A DNA stretch of 6,702 bases from Clostridia bacterium (GTDB taxonomy: Bacteria > Bacillota > Clostridia > Christensenellales > UBA1242). Where the stretch lies: the NCBI GenBank assembly GCA_017553065.1, contig JAFZND010000142.1:1-6702 (forward strand). Direction: 5' to 3'. The notes beneath the pieces are model-generated. The model saw nothing but the letters and a program-made list of their open reading frames with translations, made no database searches and was not told the DNA's origin. Of this stretch, positions 1-5,732 are shown in pieces. How positions within the stretch are numbered: the stretch's first letter is position 1; the number at the start of each line of letters is the position of its first letter. The translations under genes were made by a program, and so were the position numbers.

Positions 1-1
1 C

Positions 2-25
2 ATAAATGATACACTTAGCATTTAT
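2..25 (-). other. Inverted repeat just after tRNA-Ser
   Basis: ATAAATG (2-8) and CATTTAT (19-25) are perfect 7-bp inverted arms around a 10-nt loop, immediately 3' of the tRNA on the minus strand. It could be a 3'-end or termination hairpin. However, it is AT-only apart from one G-C pair, and the window ends before any T-tract could be seen, so chance is a real alternative. Confidence 0.25.
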
Positions 26-26
26 A

Positions 27-114
27 TGGCGCAGAGGACAGGATTTGAACCTGCGATACCTTTCGGTATACGGCCGTTCCAAGACCGCACATTCGACCAC
101 TCTGACACCTCTGC
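27..114 (-). tRNA. tRNA-Ser (anticodon GGA)
   Basis: Read on the minus strand this is an 88-nt tRNA with CCA encoded. The acceptor stem is GCAGAGG/CCTCTGC (108-114 with 31-37), followed by discriminator G and CCA at 27-29. The anticodon stem CGGTC/GGCCG encloses the loop TTGGAAC, giving anticodon GGA (plus-strand 78-80), which reads UCC and UCU. A long variable arm (TACC-GAAA-GGTA) marks it as class II, and with anticodon GGA and a G discriminator this means serine. The T arm has the TTCAAAT loop. The D stem is weak, with one T-T mismatch. The gene is divergent from tyrS and has its own promoter. Open reading frames drawn across it are artefacts. Confidence 0.97.
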
Positions 115-144
115 ATATATTATACTTTCAAGTGGTCGATATTC

Positions 145-172
145 ATTATACCATAATTTTTGTAAAAGTGAA
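145..172 (-). promoter_or_regulatory. Promoter of tRNA-Ser
   Basis: On the minus strand there is a perfect -10 TATAAT (145-150), preceded by TG one base upstream (152-153), so it is an extended -10. A partial -35, TTCACT, lies at 167-172 with a 16-nt spacer. The predicted start is about 25 nt before the mature tRNA 5' end at 114. The DNA upstream on this strand (173-210) carries A-tracts resembling an UP element. Position and motif agreement make this convincing, though the -35 matches only 4 of 6 bases. Confidence 0.75.
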
Positions 173-208
173 TATATTTGCAGTAATTTTATTTTTATTT
201 TTTTAAGC

Positions 209-222
209 ATTTGCTATTTGCT
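209..222. repeat. 7-bp tandem direct repeat upstream of the tyrS -35
   Basis: ATTTGCT occurs twice back to back (209-215 and 216-222), ending on the first base of the tyrS -35 hexamer. It could be a regulator half-site pair or a chance event in AT-rich DNA. Nothing else in the window repeats it as an operator. Confidence 0.3.
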
Positions 223-250
223 TGAATAAACTAAATAAATTAGATATAAT
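222..250 (+). promoter_or_regulatory. Promoter of tyrS-tsaC
   Basis: -35 TTGAAT (222-227) is separated by 17 nt from a perfect -10 TATAAT (245-250). Transcription would begin near 257, leaving a leader of about 20 nt before the tyrS ATG, with the ribosome binding site AGGAG at 266-270. Such a leader is too short for a T-box or any riboswitch. Confidence 0.85.
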
Positions 251-277
251 ATTCAGTGTAAAAGTAGGAGTATATTC

Positions 278-1507
278 ATGAAATTATACGAAGAATTAGT
301 AGAACGCAATTTATTATATCAATCCACAGATGATGAAGCATTAAAGAAAATGCTTAATGGCAGTCCTATCACAGTGTACAATGGTTTTGACCCAACTGCA
401 GATAGCTTGCATGTAGGTCACTGTGTGCCATATGGTGTACTTCGCCGTATGCAAAGAGCAGGCCACCACATTGTATTGCTAGTTGGTGGTGCTACCGCAA
501 GCATTGGCGATCCATCTGGCAAAAGTGACATGCGCAAAATGCTAAGCAAAAAGCAAATCAATGAAAATATCGAAAAAATAAAGAAAACAATTGGTGTTTT
601 CTTAAAATTAGATGGCGATAATCCCGCTGTAATTGTTAATAATGCCGATTGGTTTGATAAACTTACATATGTTGATTTTATGCGTGAAATAGGCGTGCAT
701 TTTAATGTGAACAAGATGATGGCAAACGAAATATATTCAAACAGAATTAAAGAAGGTGGTCTCACATTTTTTGAAATGGGATATATGCCTATGCAAGCAT
801 ATGATTTTGTACATTTAAATCGTACTCATGGTTGCACATTGCAATGGGGCGGTGCTGACCAATGGGGGAATATTGTGGCAGGTGTTGAATTGCAACGCAA
901 ATTAAACTTTATCAATGGCACAGATATCAATCTTGTTGGTGCTACAAATCCATTGTTAGTAACCCCAGAAGGTAAAAAGATGGGTAAAACTGAAAAAGGT
1001 GCCCTTTGGATAGACAAATCACGCATAAGTGCGTACGATTTTTATCAAGGAATATACAATACACCAGATAATTGCACCGAAATGATGTTTGCAAACTTCA
1101 CAGATATACCTATGGACGAAGTTCGTGAAATGATTTCTACAAATATTGTGGAAGCAAAAAAGCGTCTTGCATACGAAATAACCAAATTTGTGCGTGGCGA
1201 AGAAGATGCAAAATCTGCGCAAACTGCTAGCGAAACATTGTTTGGTGGCGGTGGAGACATGAGTAATGTGCCTACATTTGAATGGCAAGCAGGCAAAGGT
1301 GTAGATACACTTGCCGATTTGCTTACTGCATGTGGCCTTACAAAATCAAAATCGGAAGCACGCAGAATGTGTGAACAAGGTGCCGTAACAGTTAGGGGAG
1401 AAGTAATAAAAGATTTTGCTCTATGTATTACACCAGATTTGTTTGATGATGGCGAATTATTGCTTAAAAAAGGCAAAAAATCTTTTGTTAATGTTGTATT
1501 GAAATGA
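278..1507 (+). CDS. tyrS: Tyrosyl-tRNA synthetase (TyrS)
   Basis: This cytoplasmic class I synthetase activates tyrosine with ATP and charges tRNA-Tyr. At 409 residues it has the usual full bacterial TyrS length. Visible motifs: the HIGH box as HVGH (45-48), the tyrosine-pocket stretch around Y169-Q173-D176, GGADQWGN (191-198), and the KMSKS loop as KMGKT (234-238), a known TyrS variant. An S4-like RNA-binding domain fills about 345-409, with the characteristic SKSEARR segment near 357. The start is fixed by AGGAG at 266-270, 7 nt before ATG, with the promoter directly upstream. The stop overlaps the tsaC start as ATGA, making a two-gene operon. Unlike many Firmicutes tyrS genes there is no room for a T-box leader. 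No truncation or damaged motif is seen. Confidence 0.98.
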   Translation: MKLYEELVERNLLYQSTDDEALKKMLNGSPITVYNGFDPTADSLHVGHCVPYGVLRRMQRAGHHIVLLVGGATASIGDPSGKSDMRKMLSKKQINENIEKIKKTIGVFLKLDGDNPAVIVNNADWFDKLTYVDFMREIGVHFNVNKMMANEIYSNRIKEGGLTFFEMGYMPMQAYDFVHLNRTHGCTLQWGGADQWGNIVAGVELQRKLNFINGTDINLVGATNPLLVTPEGKKMGKTEKGALWIDKSRISAYDFYQGIYNTPDNCTEMMFANFTDIPMDEVREMISTNIVEAKKRLAYEITKFVRGEEDAKSAQTASETLFGGGGDMSNVPTFEWQAGKGVDTLADLLTACGLTKSKSEARRMCEQGAVTVRGEVIKDFALCITPDLFDDGELLLKKGKKSFVNVVLK

Positions 1508-2103
1508 TTACAAATAATGTAAAATTGGTTGCAAATGAGCTAAAAAGTGGCAATGTTATTGCATTTAGAACTGATACAATATATGGATTATCGTCCACAA
1601 TATATGATGATAATGCAGTTGCCAAGATATTTGAGCTAAAAAAACGCAACGATGGTAAACCACTAATTGTGCTAGTACCAAAAAATTTTGATATCACAAG
1701 TTTAGTGGAAATAAATGAAAATGCAAAAAAATTGATTGATGCATTTTGGCCAGGTCCGCTTACAATTATATTTAAATTAAAATCACAAGTAGCAAAAGGT
1801 ATTACACCATTTGATACATTATCACTACGCATGCCAAATGATGACACTTGTCAAAAGTTGCTAGAAAGTGTGGGCGAGCCAATAACTTCTACATCTTGTA
1901 ATATATCTGGCGAGCAAATATTAAATAATCCAAAAGATATTGATAGAACATTTAATATTATGGTGCTTGATGGTGGCGTTGCGTTTGGTGGAATGCCATC
2001 CACAATAGTAAATGTGGCAGTAAACCCAGTGCAAATATTGCGAATTGGAGCCATAAGCGAACAAGAAATAATAAATGTATTAGAAAAAAACACCTATTTT
2101 TAG
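1504..2103 (+). CDS. tsaC: L-threonylcarbamoyladenylate synthase (TsaC/YrdC family)
   Basis: TsaC-type proteins make threonylcarbamoyl-AMP from threonine, bicarbonate and ATP. TsaB/D/E partners (not in this window) then use it to form t6A37 in tRNAs reading ANN codons. The 199 residues correspond to the single YrdC domain, without the C-terminal Sua5 domain of the ~350-residue form. Motifs in order: RTDTIYGL (22-29), KxR followed by PL (K46, R48, P53-L54), WPGPLT (82-87), SLRMP (107-111), SCNISG (131-136) and PSTIV (165-169). The first motif is usually PT[ED]TxYGL; here proline is replaced by Arg22. The ATG overlaps the tyrS stop (ATGA) and no good Shine-Dalgarno precedes it, so translation is probably coupled to tyrS. 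The last codons lie in the terminator hairpin. A relaxed YrdC paralogue is possible but less likely. Confidence 0.92.
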   Translation: MITNNVKLVANELKSGNVIAFRTDTIYGLSSTIYDDNAVAKIFELKKRNDGKPLIVLVPKNFDITSLVEINENAKKLIDAFWPGPLTIIFKLKSQVAKGITPFDTLSLRMPNDDTCQKLLESVGEPITSTSCNISGEQILNNPKDIDRTFNIMVLDGGVAFGGMPSTIVNVAVNPVQILRIGAISEQEIINVLEKNTYF

Positions 2104-2119
2104 GTGTTTTTGTTTTTTT
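2086..2119 (+). terminator. Rho-independent terminator of tyrS-tsaC
   Basis: An 11-bp stem (2086-2096 with 2101-2111; core CACCTA/TAGGTG) has a TTTT loop and is followed by G and seven T (2113-2119). The left arm encodes the end of TsaC, and the TAG stop (2101-2103) begins the right arm, so a terminating ribosome would cover the hairpin. Confidence 0.9.
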
Positions 2120-2158
2120 ATAACCTGTTAATAATGATTTTGCATAATATGACTTAAT

Positions 2159-3217
2159 ATGAGTAGTTTGTCAGTATGTTTAATAGTAAAAGATGAAGAA
2201 TTAGTGCTAAATAGGTGCCTTGAGTGTGTAAAAAAATTTGCAGATGAAATAATTGTAGTGGATACAGGTAGTAGTGACAATACAGTTAATATTGCAAAAA
2301 TGTACACAAACAAAGTGTACAATTACACATGGTGTGATGATTTTGCTGATGCAAGAAATTACAGCTTTTCTTTTGCCACAAGTGATTACATTATGTGGAT
2401 TGATGCAGATGATGTGGTGGATAGTGATAATATTGTAAGAATAAATGAATTAAAAAAGAATATGGATGCAGATATTTATATGTGCCACTACAATGTGGGA
2501 TTTGATGGCAAACATGTAACATATTCATTTTATAGAGAGCGCATACTAAGACGAGATAAGGGGTATTTGTGGCATGGTTGTGTGCACGAATGTATTACGC
2601 CTAGCGGAAATATTAAGTATGTGGATATACAAATTGAACATAGAAAGATAAAACAAGGTGATAGCAATCGCAATATTAGAATATATCAAAACAAATTAAA
2701 GCATGACAAACTTGATGCACGAGAAACATATTATTATGCACGAGAACTATATTATCACCACAAATATAAAAGTTGCATTAAATGGATGAAGAAATTTTTT
2801 AAGATGCAAGGATTTGTGGAAAATATAATTGATGGTCATATTGTGGTATCTGCCTGTTATGCAATGCTAAATCAATGGCATTGTGCCATGCATGAATTAT
2901 ATAAAACTTTTGATTTTGATATACCACGAGCAAATGTGTGTTGCAAGTTGGGAGATATATATCAAAAACTTAAATTATATTCTATTGCAATTTATTGGTA
3001 TAATATTGCCACAAAGTGTATCAATAATGACAAAAAAGGTGGTTTTATCGAAAACGAGTGTTTTGGATATTATCCGTGCATACAAATGTGCGTGTGCTAT
3101 TATATGCTAGGAGATATTGATAATGCCATGCACTACAATGAGCTTGCTGGCACATTTAAACCAGATGATGAAGCATATTTACACAACAAAGATTATTTTG
3201 AATCAAACGAAAAATAA
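2159..3217 (+). CDS. GT2-family glycosyltransferase with TPR-like C-terminal region
   Basis: The N-terminal ~165 residues form a GT-A fold family 2 domain: LSVCLIVKDEE at 4-14, DTGSSDNT (35-42), FADARN (62-67), the DxD-type metal and sugar-nucleotide site DADD (82-85), and WHGCVHE (138-144), typical of the subgroup that includes SunS-like and TPR-linked transferases. The rest (about 190-350) is helical and TPR-like, for example LGDIDNAMHY (317-326), and may bind the acceptor. No signal peptide or membrane segment is visible, so it should be cytoplasmic. Donor and acceptor cannot be read from sequence. It has 17 cysteines in 352 residues, 10 of them in 206-313. ATG 2159 is the first possible start (in-frame TGA at 2150), and the domain begins at once, yet no Shine-Dalgarno is visible. 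No terminator follows, so it may read into the next gene. Confidence 0.9.
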   Translation: MSSLSVCLIVKDEELVLNRCLECVKKFADEIIVVDTGSSDNTVNIAKMYTNKVYNYTWCDDFADARNYSFSFATSDYIMWIDADDVVDSDNIVRINELKKNMDADIYMCHYNVGFDGKHVTYSFYRERILRRDKGYLWHGCVHECITPSGNIKYVDIQIEHRKIKQGDSNRNIRIYQNKLKHDKLDARETYYYARELYYHHKYKSCIKWMKKFFKMQGFVENIIDGHIVVSACYAMLNQWHCAMHELYKTFDFDIPRANVCCKLGDIYQKLKLYSIAIYWYNIATKCINNDKKGGFIENECFGYYPCIQMCVCYYMLGDIDNAMHYNELAGTFKPDDEAYLHNKDYFESNEK

Positions 3218-3227
3218 CTTTTGAACA

Positions 3228-3256
3228 TTGTAATTTAGTTAAACCTATGATATACT
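3228..3256 (+). promoter_or_regulatory. Promoter of the 228-residue unknown gene
   Basis: -35 TTGTAA (3228-3233) and -10 TATACT (3251-3256) are separated by 17 nt, and TG at 3248-3249 makes an extended -10. The start would be near 3263, giving a leader of under 20 nt. It lies wholly in the gap after the glycosyltransferase stop. Confidence 0.7.
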
Positions 3257-3267
3257 AATTATATATT

Positions 3268-3273
3268 GAGGTG
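3268..3273 (+). promoter_or_regulatory. Ribosome binding site deciding the 3280 start
   Basis: GAGGTG (3268-3273) sits 6 nt before ATG 3280. The GTG within this site (3271) is also in frame and would add three codons, but that start would have no Shine-Dalgarno of its own, so ATG 3280 is preferred. Confidence 0.8.
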
Positions 3274-3279
3274 AAACAA

Positions 3280-3966
3280 ATGGAATACATTTTGATTGAT
3301 GGTAGATACATTGATAACATTGCTTTATTTTTAGATTATTTGCAAAATGGACTAAGCAAGTTTGATAAAGAAATATTTAACCCTGAGGGAAAAAGAACAT
3401 CTTTGATTATTGATGACATTGCAAAAGTGCACTTGAGTGATGCTGATCAAAAAGATTTTGCAAGTGCAACTATTGATAATCCAGGTATAAATAAGGCAGT
3501 TCAAGAGAATAAATGCTACATTCTTACCCTAAATGAAGTTGTAACAAAAACTACTGACAAGGTATTTAGTGAGCCAGATTCATTAGATTTGTCTAACAAA
3601 GTAAAAGCATGGACAGAAGGACTAAATGTAAGCAATATTGAAGATGAATATGCAAAAAACACTTTGTCATACCTATTAGCTGTGTGGAATGCATGCAAAG
3701 AAGCAGGCGAAGAATTGCCAGAAACCACAAAGGTGCAAGAATCATTCTATGATAAGGAAGAAGGCAAATTGTATGTTGCTCTTGAATTGGGCAAAACAAA
3801 GCAATCTATTAACATGGAATGTGAAGATGGTGTGCTTACTGCAGGCAAGTTATATAAATCTTTTTATAATACGGGTGTTGGCAGAACAAAAATAAGTGAA
3901 TTGAGTGAAGATTTTGCAGAAGAAGTTTTGGAAAGATTGTATAGTGACAATATATCTGAAATGTAA
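3280..3966 (+). CDS. Acidic protein of unknown function (228 aa)
   Basis: I do not recognise this protein and assign no function. It is soluble-looking, rich in Asp, Glu and Lys, with no signal peptide, membrane span, coiled coil or nucleotide-binding motif. The N-terminal third looks alpha/beta (MEYILIDGRY, then SLIIDDIAKVHL at 41-52). The middle, about 100-146, is mainly helical and includes SYLLAVWNACKEAG (130-143). A likely beta hairpin (about 156-180) follows, and an acidic helix, DFAEEVLERLY (211-221), lies near the end. The start at ATG 3280 is set by GAGGTG 6 nt upstream. It has its own extended -10 promoter and a strong terminator, so it can be expressed independently, though read-through from the glycosyltransferase is likely. 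Codon use and base composition look like the neighbours. It is a real gene by promoter, ribosome site, length and terminator. Confidence 0.85.
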   Translation: MEYILIDGRYIDNIALFLDYLQNGLSKFDKEIFNPEGKRTSLIIDDIAKVHLSDADQKDFASATIDNPGINKAVQENKCYILTLNEVVTKTTDKVFSEPDSLDLSNKVKAWTEGLNVSNIEDEYAKNTLSYLLAVWNACKEAGEELPETTKVQESFYDKEEGKLYVALELGKTKQSINMECEDGVLTAGKLYKSFYNTGVGRTKISELSEDFAEEVLERLYSDNISEM

Positions 3967-3975
3967 TTAGCAATT

Positions 3976-4004
3976 AAACAACCCTTTTGGGTTGTTTTTT
4001 GTTT
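3976..4004 (+). terminator. Terminator after the unknown gene
   Basis: A perfect 9-bp stem AAACAACCC/GGGTTGTTT (3976-3984 with 3989-3997) has a TTTT loop and a tail TTTGTTT (3998-4004). It starts 10 nt after the stop codon. Its last two T residues are also the first bases of the next promoter's -35 box. Confidence 0.9.
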
Positions 4005-4031
4005 GCCATTAATTGTGCTATTTGGTATTAT
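4003..4031 (+). promoter_or_regulatory. Promoter of the ABC-F gene
   Basis: -35 TTGCCA (4003-4008, 5 of 6) and -10 TATTAT (4026-4031, 5 of 6) have a 17-nt spacer, and TG at 4023-4024 makes an extended -10. The leader would be about 20 nt, with AAGGAG at 4048-4053 as ribosome binding site. There is no space for a leader peptide or attenuator of the kind that controls antibiotic-resistance ABC-F genes. Confidence 0.82.
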
Positions 4032-4058
4032 TTAATGGAGTGAAATTAAGGAGAACTT

Positions 4059-5636
4059 ATGGTATTAGTAGAAAATGTGGCATTGCGTTTTGGCGGCCGC
4101 AAATTATTTGAAGATGTTAATTTAAAATTTACTAAAGGTAATTGCTATGGCATAATTGGTGCAAATGGTGCTGGCAAAAGTACATTTTTAAAGATTCTTA
4201 CTGGCGAAATAACACCAAACAAGGGTGAAGTTATTATTAGTCCAAATGAGCGTATGAGTGTGCTAAAACAAGACCAAGAAGCATACAACAACCTTACTGC
4301 TGTGGATACAGTTATTCATGGTCATGAGCGACTAGTAAAAATAATGGAAGAGAAAGATGCATTGTATGCCAAACCAGATTTTAATGAGCAAGATGGTATG
4401 AAAACGGCAGAATTAGAAGCAGAATTTGCCGAATTGAATGGCTGGGATGCAGAAAGTGATGCAGAAAATTTGCTTAATAAATTTGGGGTGGATGAAAAAT
4501 ATCATCATATGCTTATGGCAGCTATTGAGCCAAAAGTAAAAGTGAAAGTGCTTCTTGCTCAAAGTTTGTTTGGTAATCCAGATATACTAGTGCTAGATGA
4601 GCCAACAAACAACTTGGATGCTATTACCACACGTGCATTAGAAGAATTTTTGCTAGATTTTGAAAACATTCTTATTATTGTTAGCCACAATCGTCACTTT
4701 TTAAATAAAGTGTGCACACATATTTGTGATGTAGATTATGGCCAAATAAATATGTTTACAGGTAACTACGATTTCTGGTATGAATCTAGCCAACTTATGC
4801 TAAAGCAAGCAAAAGAACAAAACAAAAAGATGGAACAACGCGCCAAAGAATTGCAAGAGTTTATTGCAAGATTTAGCGCAAATGCAAGCAAATCAAGGCA
4901 GGCAACTAGCAGAAAAAAAGAGTTGGAAAAACTAACTCTTAATGATATTAAACCAAGTAGCAGAAAATATCCATATATTGATTTCAAGGTGGAACGCGAA
5001 GCAGGCAATGATATACTAATTGTAGAAAACTTAACAAAAAAAGGATATTTTGAAAATGTTAGCTTTAGAGTAAATAAAGGCGATAAAATTGGATTTGTAA
5101 GTAGCAAAGAAAATAAAATATCTGCATTGTTTAAAATCCTTGCTGGTGAAGATAATGATTACACAGGCACTGTAAAATGGGGCAAAACAATTACATATAG
5201 CTATATGCCACAAAATTACAACAATTATTTTGATGGACATAATGAAACGCTTGTGGATTGGCTTGGTGAATATAGTGAAGAAAAAGACCAAACTTTCCTT
5301 CGTGGTTGGCTTGGACGCATGCTATTTAGTGGTGAAGAAGGATTAAAACAAGCAAAAGTGCTATCTGGTGGCGAAAAAGCACGATGCATGCTAGCAAAAA
5401 TGATGCTTACTAGTGGCAACTTGCTAATTTTTGATGAGCCAACAAACCACTTAGATTTGGAAAGCATTACTGCGCTTAATAAAGGTATGATAAATTACAA
5501 AGGCAATATATTGTTTACTTCTCATGACCAAGAGCTAATGCAAACTGTGGCAAATGTAATTATTAGAATTGAAGATACAGTAACATTTAATAAGGCAATT
5601 GAATATGACGAATATTTGGAGAAGTATTATGAGTAA
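4059..5636 (+). CDS. ykpA: ABC-F ATPase, YkpA/YbiT type, with one degenerate ATP site
   Basis: ABC-F proteins have two ATPase domains and no membrane domain, and act at the ribosomal E site. This one has YbiT/YkpA length (525 aa) and the diagnostic linker block RFSANASKSRQATSR (271-285). Domain 1 has Walker A GANGAGKST (34-42), a Q-loop near 71, Walker B with D180-E181 and H210. Domain 2 has a Q-loop at 385, signature LSGGE (435-439), Walker B D459-E460 and H489. Two elements are degraded: domain 1's signature region (about 155-163) lacks the glycines, and domain 2's Walker A (346-358) reads FVSSKENKISALF, without the GxxxxGK[ST] pattern. Both belong to the same composite site. Start ATG 4059 is fixed by AAGGAG 5 nt upstream. 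It is a single-gene unit with promoter and terminator; the short leader and subfamily favour a housekeeping translation factor over a resistance protein. Confidence 0.93.
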   Translation: MVLVENVALRFGGRKLFEDVNLKFTKGNCYGIIGANGAGKSTFLKILTGEITPNKGEVIISPNERMSVLKQDQEAYNNLTAVDTVIHGHERLVKIMEEKDALYAKPDFNEQDGMKTAELEAEFAELNGWDAESDAENLLNKFGVDEKYHHMLMAAIEPKVKVKVLLAQSLFGNPDILVLDEPTNNLDAITTRALEEFLLDFENILIIVSHNRHFLNKVCTHICDVDYGQINMFTGNYDFWYESSQLMLKQAKEQNKKMEQRAKELQEFIARFSANASKSRQATSRKKELEKLTLNDIKPSSRKYPYIDFKVEREAGNDILIVENLTKKGYFENVSFRVNKGDKIGFVSSKENKISALFKILAGEDNDYTGTVKWGKTITYSYMPQNYNNYFDGHNETLVDWLGEYSEEKDQTFLRGWLGRMLFSGEEGLKQAKVLSGGEKARCMLAKMMLTSGNLLIFDEPTNHLDLESITALNKGMINYKGNILFTSHDQELMQTVANVIIRIEDTVTFNKAIEYDEYLEKYYE

Positions 5637-5638
5637 AA

Positions 5639-5667
5639 AAAATATCAGGCATCTTGCCTGATATTTT
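5639..5667 (+). terminator. Terminator of the ABC-F gene
   Basis: A perfect 13-bp stem (5639-5651 with 5655-5667; core TATCAGGCA/TGCCTGATA) has a 3-nt loop TCT and begins 2 nt after the stop codon. The T-tract is only the four T residues of the right arm, then ACATTTA, so termination may be incomplete. The right arm runs into the next -35 box. Confidence 0.8.
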
Positions 5668-5693
5668 ACATTTATAAATCAAATAAATATAAT
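5665..5693 (+). promoter_or_regulatory. Promoter of idi
   Basis: -35 TTTACA (5665-5670, 5 of 6) and a perfect -10 TATAAT (5688-5693) are separated by 17 nt. The first three -35 bases are the end of the preceding terminator stem. The start would fall near 5700, about 33 nt before the coding start. Confidence 0.85.
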
Positions 5694-5717
5694 AACTTTT
5701 TTGTTTTAATTTTTAGT

Positions 5718-5724
5718 AAGGTGG
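5718..5724 (+). promoter_or_regulatory. Ribosome binding site deciding the idi start
   Basis: AAGGTGG (5718-5724) lies 8 nt before ATG 5733. The in-frame GTG at 5721 is part of this site and has only TTTTAGTAA before it, so it is very unlikely to be the start. Confidence 0.8.
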
Positions 5725-5732
5725 AATTAGTG

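Noticed and set aside
6..229. Three short reading frames over the left edge on both strands
   Set aside because: They cover the tRNA-Ser gene and the promoter gap. The peptide-like string resembling RTGFEP is a known artefact of translating tRNA T arms on the wrong strand.
1045..1476. Minus-strand frame of 143 codons opposite tyrS
   Set aside because: tyrS has all expected motifs; the opposite frame has no ribosome site, promoter or recognisable family.
2097..2160. A full promoter for the glycosyltransferase
   Set aside because: CATAAT at 2143-2148 has no acceptable -35 at 16-18 nt, and TTGTTT at 2110-2115 pairs only with a weak AATGAT. Not strong enough to annotate.
2883..3110. 75-codon plus-strand frame inside the glycosyltransferase gene
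   Set aside because: It is a frame-shifted shadow with no ribosome site of its own, inside a gene with clear family motifs.
3271..3279. GTG start adding three residues to the unknown protein
   Set aside because: The GTG is part of the GAGGTG ribosome binding site; ATG 3280 has correct 6-nt spacing.
3689..3895. 68-codon plus-strand frame inside the unknown gene
   Set aside because: It is a shadow frame; the host gene has promoter, ribosome site and terminator matching its own frame.
4059..5636. ABC-F as an antibiotic-resistance determinant (Vga, Lsa, OptrA type)
   Set aside because: Length, the SANASKSRQATSR linker block and the short leader match the housekeeping YkpA/YbiT group, and no attenuator or mobile DNA is nearby.
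5721..5732. GTG start adding four residues to Idi
   Set aside because: The GTG is part of AAGGTGG, which serves ATG 5733; no site precedes the GTG.
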